DNA of 64,000 nucleotides from Gracilimonas amylolytica (GCF_002911695.1 NZ_PQBS01000027.1:62001-126000); one strand, 5' to 3'. Positions 27,356 through 35,991 are shown, counted from the first letter of the stretch. Translations and numbers: made by a program. Notes: generated by a model not told the origin, from the sequence alone.

Positions 27356-28765
27356 ATGGCACTAAAAAAAGGTCAGGAAGTAGAATTAGATATCATTGAC
27401 GCCGCATTTAAAGGAAAAGGTTTAGCCAAGGTGGATGGTCTCGCCGTCTTTGTTCCCGGAACCACCCCCGGCGATAAGGTCAAAGCCCGTATCATCAAAA
27501 AGAAAAAGAAACACCGGGAAGCCAAATTACTGGAGATCCTTGAACCCAGTGAACATCGTATCGACCCTAAATGCCAGCATGCCAATGTATGTGGTGGTTG
27601 CAGCTGGCAGCACATCCCCTACTCAAAACAAGTGGAATATAAGGGGCAACAGGTCAAGGATCATATCGCACGGATCGGCCACCTGGATGGAGAGATCGTT
27701 AAGCCGGCCATTGCTTCAGATGAAGAGTTCTACTACCGGAATAAGATGGAATACAGTATCAGTTCACGGCGATGGCTGACTGAGGAAGAGATCAAAAGTG
27801 ATGCCTATGTGGATGACTCAGCATTTGCGGCCGGACTCCATGCTCCCGGAAGATTTGATAAGATCCTGAATTTAAAAGAATGCCATTTACAAGTTCCTGA
27901 GTCGTATCAGATCCTGGACTTCATTCGTAATTACTGCATTGAGCACGGCATAGAACCGTACGATACACTTGAAAACACCGGATTTATGCGACACATTATG
28001 ATCCGAAATTCCCATTACACGGATGATTTCATGGTGAACCTGGTGACTTATCAGGATGATCAGTCGGTGATGGAAAAACTGAAAGATGCCCTGCTCATTG
28101 AATTCCCATTCATTACCACCATCGTTAATAACGTAAACGATACTAAAAGTCCGACCGCAGAAGGCCGCTACGAAAAAGTATTGCACGGACCCGGCTTTAT
28201 TGTTGATAAGATTGGTGAATTCACCTTTAAAATTCATCCGAACGCATTCTTTCAGACCAATACCGCTCAGGCCGAAAAACTATACGATGTAGCTAAGGAT
28301 TTTGCTGAGATCAAGGAAAATGACATTGTATATGACCTGTACTGCGGTGTGGGAACCCTTAGTTTGTACATGAGCCGTAAAGCCCAACATGTACTCGGTA
28401 TCGAACTTGTGGACGTTGCCGTTCAAAATGCACGCTTCAATGCTAAAGAAAATGAAGTAGATAATGTCTCTTTTATCAAGGGAGACATGAAAGACGTATT
28501 TACACAAGAGGTTGTAGATGAGTACGGAGCCCCTAATGTCCTGATCACAGATCCACCCCGGGCAGGTATGCATCCGGATGTAGTGAAGCGGCTCTGTGAG
28601 CTCAAAGTACCCAGAATAGTGTATGTGAGCTGCAACAGCTCAACCATGGCCAGGGACCTGAAAGAGCTGAAGGAAGTTTATGACATCGAGATGGTACAAC
28701 CTGTGGATATGTTCCCACAGACCTACCACATTGAAGCCGTTGCCAAGCTGACACTCAAAGACTAA
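27356..28765 (+). CDS. rlmD: 23S rRNA (uracil-5-)-methyltransferase RlmD/RumA type
   Basis: 469 residues. N-terminal TRAM domain (1-60, with a Lys-rich loop KKKKKHREAK), then [4Fe-4S] Cys73, Cys79 and Cys82 in CQHANVCGGC with the fourth Cys near LKECHLQVP. SAM site DLYCGVGTLSLYMS and catalytic Cys in IVYVSCNSSTMARDL with ITDPPRAGMH. The enzyme makes m5U in 23S rRNA. It overlaps the convergent UbiA-like gene by 4 bp. Confidence 0.9.
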   Translation: MALKKGQEVELDIIDAAFKGKGLAKVDGLAVFVPGTTPGDKVKARIIKKKKKHREAKLLEILEPSEHRIDPKCQHANVCGGCSWQHIPYSKQVEYKGQQVKDHIARIGHLDGEIVKPAIASDEEFYYRNKMEYSISSRRWLTEEEIKSDAYVDDSAFAAGLHAPGRFDKILNLKECHLQVPESYQILDFIRNYCIEHGIEPYDTLENTGFMRHIMIRNSHYTDDFMVNLVTYQDDQSVMEKLKDALLIEFPFITTIVNNVNDTKSPTAEGRYEKVLHGPGFIVDKIGEFTFKIHPNAFFQTNTAQAEKLYDVAKDFAEIKENDIVYDLYCGVGTLSLYMSRKAQHVLGIELVDVAVQNARFNAKENEVDNVSFIKGDMKDVFTQEVVDEYGAPNVLITDPPRAGMHPDVVKRLCELKVPRIVYVSCNSSTMARDLKELKEVYDIEMVQPVDMFPQTYHIEAVAKLTLKD

Positions 28766-29568
28766 AAGCTGTTATACAAAAACAGTCCGTACCACACTAT
28801 CGGAATGCTTTCCACCCAAAAAGAAGCATAGTAAGGATGCTGATCTTCTTTGGCTTTCCAGATCGCCCACAGCGTGACCACAGCGATCAAAGCCGTGTAC
28901 GACATCTCAGCTTCAGATATTTTTGGGTTCAGAAATTGCAGCGATATAAATACAAGCAACAGGCCTGAACCAAGTAACCTGCTTTCTTTTACGCCTAATA
29001 TCTGTGGCAGAGTTCCTAACTCCTTTTCATCATATTTCAGGTCTCTGATCTCAAAAGGGATCGTCAATGCGAGCACGAATGCGAACCTTGAAATCATTTC
29101 AAGGATCACCGATGGTTGAACTAAATCAATTGTGTCTACCAAAGGAAATAACACCGAAACCCCTGACCATGCTGCAGCGATCACAAAGATCTTCCATCCT
29201 CTTACCATCCTCAGATTCTTACCTTTAAAAGCCGGTATGGCATAGAATAGAGTTAATAAGCCAAAACCGATTCCATAGTAAATTACTTTTTGAGGAACTT
29301 GTGTTGCTACATAGATCAGTCCCGCCAAAGCCAGATAGGTGAAAACTCTAAGACCTCTAATATTAGCGGTAATTGAAAGGTGATGCCGGTTTCCAACGCC
29401 TTCATATTTCACGAAGTTATACCCCACAATGGTCCCCAATCCTACAAAAGCATACACCCAGGCATCTGCTTTCAGGTTAAACTCCGCGTAAGTTACTGCG
29501 GTTAGAGCTACGACAGCTAATGCCACATGAATACTGCTTTGAATGTAGAATTGAAATAGTTTTTTCAT
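28762..29568 (-). CDS. UbiA-like membrane prenyltransferase-family protein
   Basis: About 268 residues and seven to nine hydrophobic helices (e.g. IHVALAVVALTAVTYAEF, YIGIGFGLLTLFYAIPAF-like stretches). The second UbiA Asp motif is kept as IRDLKYDEKELGTLP, but the usual first motif NDxxDxxxD is replaced by YNFVKYEGVG. That argues for a catalytically altered or specialised family member. Lipid or quinone side-chain biosynthesis is the family theme. Start at the ATG at 29568; the TTG at 29583 adds only five residues. Confidence 0.65.
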   Translation of the reverse strand: MKKLFQFYIQSSIHVALAVVALTAVTYAEFNLKADAWVYAFVGLGTIVGYNFVKYEGVGNRHHLSITANIRGLRVFTYLALAGLIYVATQVPQKVIYYGIGFGLLTLFYAIPAFKGKNLRMVRGWKIFVIAAAWSGVSVLFPLVDTIDLVQPSVILEMISRFAFVLALTIPFEIRDLKYDEKELGTLPQILGVKESRLLGSGLLLVFISLQFLNPKISEAEMSYTALIAVVTLWAIWKAKEDQHPYYASFWVESIPIVWYGLFLYNSF

Positions 29569-29638
29569 AATGTATTTTACCAAACAGAATAAATGATGGC
29601 ATAAGATAGTTCATCCGGAAGGCTGAATTTACCATGAT

Positions 29639-29657
29639 TTTATGACATGATCATAAA
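29639..29657. promoter_or_regulatory. 7-5-7 inverted repeat upstream of the S9 peptidase
   Basis: TTTATGA (29639-29645) and TCATAAA (29651-29657) form a perfect dyad around CATGA. It lies between divergent genes and is a possible operator for either. Confidence 0.35.
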
Positions 29658-29699
29658 GCTGTGGGTTGTGTTCCGTTTTAATTAGTGACACTATTTTAC

Positions 29700-29729
29700 T
29701 TGTTTCAATCTCACTAATCTATATATTCG
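29700..29729 (+). promoter_or_regulatory. Candidate Bacteroidetes-type promoter for the S9 peptidase
   Basis: TTG (29700-29702) and TATATTCG (29722-29729) are separated by 19 bp, the spacing of the TTTG / TAnnTTTG promoter. The start codon is 28 bp downstream of the second element. Confidence 0.45.
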
Positions 29730-29757
29730 CACCAAGTCGATAATTAATCTAACGTAT

Positions 29758-32094
29758 ATGAATTTCAGGATATCCAACATTTTCATTTTCGCGGTCATGT
29801 CAGTTATACTTACCGCGTGCTCCTTTAACACTGAGAAAGTCACCGAAGAGGATTATCTAAGAGCAGAACGGGCTCTCTCCTCTTACACTTCAGATCTTGT
29901 TTATAACACCATTTCAGGACAACGCTGGACTGATGATGACGTGCTCCTGTACCAGCATACGCTTAAAGATGGAACCGAGTTCATGAAAGCAGACCCTGCG
30001 ACCGGTACCGCAGAGCGCGCATTCGACCATGACCGGCTTGCTAAAGTATTGTCCGGTATTCTGGATGAGGACGTGAAGCCACTGGACCTTCCTTTCCGAA
30101 CGTTCGATTACGTGGATGACCGACAATCCATTAGCTTTTCAGCAAAAGGAGAAACCTTTACCTGTGATCTCAACGATTATGAATGTACTTCAAATGGGGA
30201 TGTAAATGGGCGTAACTGGAATGAATCTGTATCTCCGGATGGCACTAAGGCCGTTTTCATTCAGGATCATAACCTCTATATGAGAGATCTTGAAACCGGA
30301 AGGGTCACTCAACTTACTTACGATGGCGAAGAAAACTTTGGGTATGCAACCAATAATGCCGGGTGGGTAAAAAGAGACAGCCCGGTGGTCTTGTGGTCAC
30401 CAGACTCAAAACGTATTTCAACTTTCAAACAGGATGCCCGTGGAGTCAAGGATATGTATCTGGCATCCACCAAAGTTGGTCACCCTGAATTAGAAATGTG
30501 GAAATACCCCCTTCCCGGCGATAGCCTCATCTTTCGTTTGAATCGTGTGGTGATCAATCTTGAGCCATCACCAAAAGTGGTACCTCTTCAAAAGAGTCCT
30601 GATTCCCAAAGATCAACTATCACAGATCATGTAGCTGATTGGTCCGGAAGGTTCCTGGATAATGAGTGGAGTGATGACAGCAGTACGCTTGCCTTTGTAT
30701 CTGTTTCAAGAGATCATCAGGATGCAGAACTCTTTGTGGCAAATCCCAATACCGGATCCGTCAGGTCTGTGTATCGGGAAGAAACGGACACTTTCTTTGA
30801 ATCGGGAGTGGATGGCATCAGCTGGAGATTACTGGAAAACACCAATGAATTTATTTGGTTCTCTCAGCGCGATAACTGGGGACACCTGTACCTCTATGAT
30901 CTTGAAACAGGAGATCTGAAAAATCAGATCACTTCCGGAAACTGGACCGTCCTCGAAGTCTTAAAAGTAGATGAAGATGACCGCACAATATATTTCACCG
31001 GTGGCGGTCGCGATGGTGAGGACCCATACTTCAATTACCTGTATAGCATCAATTTTGACGGTTCAGGGCTTGAACTTTTAACACCTGAGTTCGCTCATCA
31101 TCAGGTAAGTATATCTGAATCGGGTAATTATTTTGTCGATACCTATTCTACGCCAAACACTCCCCCTGTTTCCGTTTTAAGAGCGATGGATGGAGAGATC
31201 ATTACCGAATTGGCTGAAGCCGACATTAGCGACCTGCAAGCAGCCGGATGGGTTGCTCCGGAACCGTTTAGCGTTAAAGCCCGCGATGGACAAACCGACC
31301 TTTATGGGCTCCTGTACAAACCATCCAACTTCAATTCCTCAACATCATATCCGGTGCTAAATTATTTGTATCCCGGACCCCAATCAGGCAGTGTGGGAAG
31401 CCGTGCATTTAGAACCTCCCGTTCCGACAAACAGGCACTGGCTGAACTTGGTTTTATTGTAGTGGAAGTGGATGCACAGGGTACTCCAGGCCGTTCCAAG
31501 GCATTTCATGATTTCTATTATGGAAACATGGGTGACAACGGGATTCCGGATCAGATCGCTATGATCCGTGAGCTTGGAAGCCATCATTCCTGGATGGATA
31601 CTTCACGGGTTGGCATCTTTGGACACTCAGGCGGTGGATTTGCCTCAACACGTGCTCTACTTGCCTATCCTGATTTCTACGATGTGGCCGTATCCGGTGC
31701 CGGAAACCATGATAACCGCAACTATGCCGATGCCTGGGGTGAAAAATGGCAGGGATTGCTGAAAGGCACCAATAACGATGGAGTGGCTGACGATCAGGCT
31801 ACCAACTACGACAATCAGGCTAATCAGCTTTTGGCTGAGAATCTAAAAGGCAAACTATTGATCACTCATGGCACTCTCGACAGTAACGTACCGCCATATA
31901 ACACCTTATTGGTTGTAAATGCCTTGATAGAGGCCAACAAAGATTTTGATATGATCATGTTGCCAAATCGGGGTCACGGTTACTACAGCGAAGATTACAT
32001 GATGCGCAAGCGGTGGGATTACTTTGTGAAACATCTGAAGCATGTGGATCCGCCAAAAGAGTTTGAGTTTGGTCAACAAAAGGATACCGAATAA
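29758..32094 (+). CDS. S9 family dipeptidyl peptidase IV-like lipoprotein
   Basis: 778 residues. Lipobox LTAC puts Cys at residue 21. The N-terminal beta-propeller (about 60-520) contains WNESVSPDGTKAVFIQDHN and LWSPDSKRISTFKQD. The alpha/beta hydrolase domain carries Ser624 in GHSGGG, Asp708 in HGTLDSNVP and His740 in RGHGY. Dipeptidyl peptidases remove X-Pro or X-Ala dipeptides in the periplasm or on the surface. GAGNHDNRNYADAWGEKW is typical of DPP-IV proteins of this phylum. Likely works in peptide uptake. Confidence 0.92.
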   Translation: MNFRISNIFIFAVMSVILTACSFNTEKVTEEDYLRAERALSSYTSDLVYNTISGQRWTDDDVLLYQHTLKDGTEFMKADPATGTAERAFDHDRLAKVLSGILDEDVKPLDLPFRTFDYVDDRQSISFSAKGETFTCDLNDYECTSNGDVNGRNWNESVSPDGTKAVFIQDHNLYMRDLETGRVTQLTYDGEENFGYATNNAGWVKRDSPVVLWSPDSKRISTFKQDARGVKDMYLASTKVGHPELEMWKYPLPGDSLIFRLNRVVINLEPSPKVVPLQKSPDSQRSTITDHVADWSGRFLDNEWSDDSSTLAFVSVSRDHQDAELFVANPNTGSVRSVYREETDTFFESGVDGISWRLLENTNEFIWFSQRDNWGHLYLYDLETGDLKNQITSGNWTVLEVLKVDEDDRTIYFTGGGRDGEDPYFNYLYSINFDGSGLELLTPEFAHHQVSISESGNYFVDTYSTPNTPPVSVLRAMDGEIITELAEADISDLQAAGWVAPEPFSVKARDGQTDLYGLLYKPSNFNSSTSYPVLNYLYPGPQSGSVGSRAFRTSRSDKQALAELGFIVVEVDAQGTPGRSKAFHDFYYGNMGDNGIPDQIAMIRELGSHHSWMDTSRVGIFGHSGGGFASTRALLAYPDFYDVAVSGAGNHDNRNYADAWGEKWQGLLKGTNNDGVADDQATNYDNQANQLLAENLKGKLLITHGTLDSNVPPYNTLLVVNALIEANKDFDMIMLPNRGHGYYSEDYMMRKRWDYFVKHLKHVDPPKEFEFGQQKDTE

Positions 32095-32104
32095 GAACTT
32101 TTCT

Positions 32105-32470
32105 ATGACATCTTCAGAATTTAAGATAAGCGATAATGCTCCCGAGAGTCTGCAGGACTTGTATGAGGAAGCCGCTGCCTGTTTACAGCATGGATACCTC
32201 ACGGGAGCTTCAGCCTGTCTTCTCTTATTGAATACTGAGCTGGCTGAACTGATGGAAATTTTTGGTGAAAATCGTGAAGCACGCATTCAGGCCCTTCGCG
32301 AATACACAAACGCAGATCCTCAACTGTTCGATTCACTCCTATCATTAAAAAGGTATGATGACGAGGAAACGGAAAGCTTGTCCTACGATGGCTGGAGCAA
32401 TAATCAACTTCGCCAGATGCTTAAGATCTATTCTGAGATCATAGAGGAATATTATCCAAACTCGATGTAA
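32105..32470 (+). CDS. Small helical protein of unknown function
   Basis: 121 residues, all helix by appearance, acidic. The core LYEEAAACLQHGYLTGASACLLLLNTELAELMEIFG loosely resembles the helical pair of DUF4145-type proteins, but the match is too weak to name it. The frame is open back to 32042, overlapping the S9 gene, but the ATG at 32105 lies 10 bp after that gene's stop. Between the peptidase and an acetyltransferase; same direction. Function unknown. Confidence 0.6.
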   Translation: MTSSEFKISDNAPESLQDLYEEAAACLQHGYLTGASACLLLLNTELAELMEIFGENREARIQALREYTNADPQLFDSLLSLKRYDDEETESLSYDGWSNNQLRQMLKIYSEIIEEYYPNSM

Positions 32471-32497
32471 CATTCTCCTCACCAGACTGATATACAC

Positions 32498-33022
32498 ATG
32501 ATGAATATTGAATTTGTACCGGTAACTCTTTCTGATATTGCCCAACTTTCTGAGTTAGCCCGTGAAACCTATTCAGAAACCTTTTCTGATATGAATAGTG
32601 CTGAAACGATGGCGACTTACCTCAAAGAAGCTTTCAATACAACGCAACTCAAAAAGGAGATATCAAATCCCGATTCGTTGTTTTTATTTTTGATGGTTGA
32701 AGGCCAAACTGCCGGATATCTGAAACTCAACGAAAATAAAGCGCAGTCTGAGTTTCAGGATCCGGATGGATTAGAGATCGAGCGTATTTATCTCAAAAAG
32801 GAATTTCAGGGTCATGGATTGGGAAGTACGTTGTTGGATAAAGCCATCGATATTGCCATAAACAAGAACAAAAAATATGTCTGGCTGGGTGTATGGGAGC
32901 ATAATGAACATGCTATTGCATTCTACGAATACAAGGGATTTACAAGGACCGGATACCACTATTTTAAAATGGGGTCGGAGCGACAGAAGGATTACATCAT
33001 ACGAAAGGAGCTGTTAAACTAA
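32498..33022 (+). CDS. GNAT family N-acetyltransferase
   Basis: 174 residues. Acetyl-CoA pyrophosphate loop is IYLKKEFQGHGLGSTLLDKA (about 94-113), with the preceding strand GLEIERIYL and the following LGVWEHNEHAIAFYEYKGF, a common GNAT ending. Substrate unknown; the sequence is closest in style to ribosomal-protein or small-molecule acetyltransferases. Two ATGs stand in tandem at the start. Confidence 0.85.
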   Translation: MMNIEFVPVTLSDIAQLSELARETYSETFSDMNSAETMATYLKEAFNTTQLKKEISNPDSLFLFLMVEGQTAGYLKLNENKAQSEFQDPDGLEIERIYLKKEFQGHGLGSTLLDKAIDIAINKNKKYVWLGVWEHNEHAIAFYEYKGFTRTGYHYFKMGSERQKDYIIRKELLN

Positions 33023-33180
33023 CCTTTAATTTATGGTACGAAATCCTATATGATGCATAATCGAACCGACTAAAAAATTAAGTTATAGCTACCTTCTCTG
33101 TTCCCAAAGCATATCCCTTCCTGTTGTTTTAAGTTTTGAGATGATCAGGTTCAGTGAACTTGAGGTTATAAGGAGTTATT

Positions 33181-33234
33181 ATGCTTACTGCAAAGGATCT
33201 TTCATTCGCATCCAGTACCCAGTGTAGTGTTTGA
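33181..33234 (+). CDS. Possible 17-residue peptide with good ribosome binding site
   Basis: ATG at 33181 follows AAGGAG (33170-33175) at near-ideal spacing, a rare strong Shine-Dalgarno for this window. The frame encodes MLTAKDLSFASSTQCSV and then stops at 33232. It may be a real small peptide, the start of a decayed gene, or chance. There is no homology I can name. Confidence 0.3.
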   Translation: MLTAKDLSFASSTQCSV

Positions 33235-33329
33235 GACCCCCTACCTCATCGGCAGGCAGGCTCGATTTACAATGTATTTGCCTTATATATTCAATATGCA
33301 CTCGGGATACCAACTTTCCGGTTTTGAAC

Positions 33330-33356
33330 CAGGATTTGCAGGATTGTGGCAGGATT
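33330..33356 (+). repeat. Three spaced CAGGATT units
   Basis: CAGGATT at 33330-33336, 33339-33345 and 33350-33356. Runs of this type are widespread in intergenic DNA of Bacteroidetes-like genomes. Two short overlapping frames cross this area, but they look like translated repeat. Confidence 0.5.
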
Positions 33357-33411
33357 TTTATGAACCCTATGTTTGTATTTCGAAAATATATCCCTGTCCT
33401 TCAGGGCGGGG

Positions 33412-33560
33412 TAATTAGTTGTACCTGATAAAACCCAAGGCTTGGTGTGTGTTTAGCCAATCAGGTTACCGCATGGTTAGGCAATATGCTTGTAAAGCAT
33501 CAAAGCCAAAGCTTCGAAATACCATCCAGCCTTTACTTGTTTAAGGGCGAAGCTTTTTTA
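33412..33560 (+). ncRNA. Candidate structured RNA inside the inverted repeat
   Basis: Consecutive pairings on + : ACCTGAT (33423-33429) with ATCAGGT (33460-33466) enclosing GGCT/AGCC; ATGCTT-gta-AAGCAT (33486-33500); and the terminator hairpin 33508-33560. The spacing of several stems in 150 bases with a T-tail is more than expected by chance in AT-rich DNA, but no known RNA family is recognised. Confidence 0.35.
33508..33560 (+). terminator. Hairpin plus T-tract ending the candidate RNA
   Basis: AAAGCTTCG (33508-33516) pairs with CGAAGCTTT (33548-33556); an inner stem CCTT/AAGG (33530-33533, 33543-33546) stiffens the loop; TTTA follows. The nearest upstream gene ends almost 500 bp earlier. 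Confidence 0.55.
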
Positions 33561-33647
33561 TCTTGGTTCCTGATCCCCGCCCTGAAGGACGGGACTGTGA
33601 CATCATAATTAATGTTTTGTGGACCGCTAAATTTGTTTCTGGGCCCT

Positions 33648-34430
33648 ATGAAAAAACTCTTCTTTGTTGTTTGTTTATTAATTCTTCCCTTGAATTCAGT
33701 TTTTGCCTGCTCATGTGCCAATGTTGATATCAATAACCGGTATTTAATATCTGATTTTATAGGGGTTGTTGAAATTGAAGGGTTGTTCGACAACGAAGAA
33801 AACAAACGATTTTACACAGCAAATCTAAGAGAAATAGAAACTTTTAAAGGAACCCCTCCCGCTCAAATCAAAATTGGCGGTACAGTGAAAGAATCGTATA
33901 GCAGTCAATGCGAAGTACCAGTCAGAAAAGGAGAGCAATGGCTTATTTATATAGATGACCGTTCAAACACTCCATTCATACTGGGACAGTGCGATGGACC
34001 GATCAGGTTACTGGATGAAAAGGGTAACCGCGGACATAGATACAAAACTGCTAAACACTATATGGAACAATTGCGGTTTTTCAGGGAGCACGCTCCTGAT
34101 ATTCACTCAAAGGAGATCATCTCTACAGATCGGGTCAAACTTTTTGAATTCCTGAAATCCTATGAAGGAAGATCTTTTGAACAATCAACGGCTCATTATC
34201 TGATCCATTTTAACACAGACCTTCAGGTAACTCAGATCAAAGTATTAGATGGGTTTTCTGAAACAACCGATGATCAGATCATAAATTTCTTATCTAAAGA
34301 GGCCGAATGGTACGCCGGTTATTTTACACCTAATAATAAAACAACCATAGAAAGTGATACTCAATTTATCTTCACCTTGTATCATAACTCAAAAGACAAA
34401 ACATTGAGTCACGTTTATTATGAAAGATAG
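33648..34430 (+). CDS. Secreted protein with mature N-terminal CSC motif
   Basis: 260 residues. A signal peptide ends at Ala20 (LNSVFA), so the mature protein would start with Cys21-Ser-Cys23. The next 100 residues hold Cys88 and Cys115 in a beta-rich region (GVVEIEG, IETFKGTPPAQIKIGG, EQWLIYID), which is the pattern of the netrin/TIMP-like OB fold where an N-terminal Cys is central. The C-terminal 80 residues (HYLIHFNTDLQVTQIKVLDGF and EAEWYAGYF) resemble a TonB C-terminal-like domain. Family assignment is inference. The start is taken at the ATG 33648 rather than an in-frame codon at 33612. Confidence 0.6.
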   Translation: MKKLFFVVCLLILPLNSVFACSCANVDINNRYLISDFIGVVEIEGLFDNEENKRFYTANLREIETFKGTPPAQIKIGGTVKESYSSQCEVPVRKGEQWLIYIDDRSNTPFILGQCDGPIRLLDEKGNRGHRYKTAKHYMEQLRFFREHAPDIHSKEIISTDRVKLFEFLKSYEGRSFEQSTAHYLIHFNTDLQVTQIKVLDGFSETTDDQIINFLSKEAEWYAGYFTPNNKTTIESDTQFIFTLYHNSKDKTLSHVYYER

Positions 34431-34488
34431 TTCGTGCTAACAATGTACCCTTAGACTCAAGTGTGTACATTCATAGCTCGACAGTATC

Positions 34489-35991
34489 TTATGAAGTCTC
34501 CTTTTTGATCTTATTTTTCCCCATTAATCCCTTTCTAAAGAACCAAACGAGGAACAAGGCAATACCAAACTGAACAATTACTGTCATAACAGAGAACGGA
34601 CTTAGTGGATTGTACCAGGTATCCGGGGCATATTCAGCGGCAGAAAGATACATCCACCATCCCAGCAGGGTTACAACCTCAACCGGTACCACGTATTTGA
34701 TAATGATCTCCCACCATTTACCGAGTGTGGCTGAACGTTCTTCTGTATTGATCAGCTCATCACGGAATTTTTTAGTGCCATATTGAATCACAGCATAAGA
34801 TATGAGTGCCCCTGAAACCAACAGACCAAGTCCCCAAACAAAATCCTGATTAGCAAAGAAGTCCAGGTTTAGGGCTGATGGCATCCCGAAACCAAATCCG
34901 GCCAGGCAAATAACAATCGTCGCTCTTTTTCTTACAGCACCCATATCCACGAATACCTTAACAGCCAGCTCGATCATGGAGATCAGTGAACTGAAAGCAG
35001 CGAAGGTAAGCCCCAGGAAGAACAAGATGGCAAAAATACCTCCGCCTCCCATGGTGGCAAACAGCTGTGGCATCCATATGAAAGTTAATCCGGTTGAGGC
35101 TGGTCCTGAAGTTTTCATAACATCAAGGATCTCTCCACTGCCCATAGTCGGACTTAAGGTTCCGAAAACAGTAGAGAAAATAATAATAGCTGCAACCAGT
35201 GAGACTATGTTATTCCCAATACCCGTTTGAAAGGCACTGACGGTCACATCATCATTTTTTCGCATGTAAGCTGCATAGGTCAGGATCAAACCCCAGGCTG
35301 CTCCGGTATCCCAGGCATTTTGAGTCAACGCTTCCAGCCAGATACCCGGTTTTTTCAGGGTTGACCAATCCGGGGTAAACAGGTACTCAACACCAAGTCC
35401 ACTCCCTTCCAACGAAAGGGCTTTAAAAAGGGAAATGACCAGAACCAATAGTAATGATGGTATTAATACTTTATTCACTTTTTCGATGGAAGAGATCCCC
35501 TTCAGAACAATATATCCTCCCACTCCCATTACAAAAGCATGCCCAATGAGTGGCCAGTTTGAGCCCTGAAATCCTTCCCAGATGGCATTAGCCTGTTGAA
35601 GGTCGCCGGGCAGTGCCGTGGTGATCGAAGTAATAAGATAGTATAAACACCAGCTTGCCACTACGCTGTAATAAAACATGATGGCCGTGGCAACAAAGCC
35701 AACAAATCCGCCTAACCAGCCTCGTTTTTCACCGATGAGAGCTACAAATGAACCTACAACCCCTTTACGGCCATGCCGTCCCATGCCGTATTCGGCAATA
35801 ATAAGCGGAATGGACCATAATAAAAGAAAACAGATCCACGCAAATAAGAATGCACCAGCTCCATCTTCTCCACCATTTTGAGCAGCAATTCGGGGAAAGC
35901 GCCAAATATTTCCAGTTCCTACGGCTATTCCCAATACACTTAAGATCATCCCCATTTTTGATGAGAACCGTTCTTTCGATGATGAAGGCAT
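34489..35991 (-). CDS. Sodium-dependent NSS family symporter
   Basis: 500 residues with about twelve membrane helices. The first helix has the SNF signature SVLGIAVGTGNIWRFPRIA, with NIWRFP at the unwound Na+/substrate site; FYYSVVASWCLYYLI and WDTGAAWGLILTYAAYM follow in the family's order. Such carriers import amino acids or osmolytes with Na+, consistent with a saline habitat. The bacterial members are LeuT/TnaT-like; substrate unknown. Single gene, convergent with the CSC protein. Confidence 0.9.
   Translation of the reverse strand: MPSSSKERFSSKMGMILSVLGIAVGTGNIWRFPRIAAQNGGEDGAGAFLFAWICFLLLWSIPLIIAEYGMGRHGRKGVVGSFVALIGEKRGWLGGFVGFVATAIMFYYSVVASWCLYYLITSITTALPGDLQQANAIWEGFQGSNWPLIGHAFVMGVGGYIVLKGISSIEKVNKVLIPSLLLVLVISLFKALSLEGSGLGVEYLFTPDWSTLKKPGIWLEALTQNAWDTGAAWGLILTYAAYMRKNDDVTVSAFQTGIGNNIVSLVAAIIIFSTVFGTLSPTMGSGEILDVMKTSGPASTGLTFIWMPQLFATMGGGGIFAILFFLGLTFAAFSSLISMIELAVKVFVDMGAVRKRATIVICLAGFGFGMPSALNLDFFANQDFVWGLGLLVSGALISYAVIQYGTKKFRDELINTEERSATLGKWWEIIIKYVVPVEVVTLLGWWMYLSAAEYAPDTWYNPLSPFSVMTVIVQFGIALFLVWFFRKGLMGKNKIKKETS

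Larger units (their letters stand above)
33391..33594. repeat. Terminal inverted repeat, possible small mobile element
   Basis: TCCCTGTCCTTCAGGGCGGGG (33391-33411) and CCCCGCCCTGAAGGACGGGA (33575-33594) are reverse complements apart from one extra T in the left copy. Each arm can also fold on its own (GTCC-TTCA-GGGC). Arms of this GC-rich style occur at the ends of IS200/IS605-type and non-autonomous elements. No transposase remains, and no clear target duplication is seen. Confidence 0.55.
33023..33647. other. 625-bp gene-free stretch with repeats and hairpins
   Basis: No gene-length coding frame of convincing composition is present. It holds a 17-codon frame at 33181, a set of CAGGATT repeats at 33330, a long inverted repeat at 33391-33594 and a series of hairpins ending in a terminator at 33508-33560. 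Each is described separately. Confidence 0.6.

Noticed and set aside
33330-33356. Spaced CAGGATT units as a possible CRISPR
   Set aside because: Units are seven bases and spacers two to four bases; far too short for repeats and spacers of an array.
33227-33428. Two overlapping frames of about 63-65 codons in the gene-free stretch
   Set aside because: They run through CAGGATT repeats and the left inverted arm, share the same DNA in two frames, and lack a ribosome binding site.
34442-34471. AATGTAC...GTACATT hairpin between convergent genes at 34430-34489
   Set aside because: Stem of 7 with a 16-base loop and no T-tract on either strand; too weak to call a terminator.
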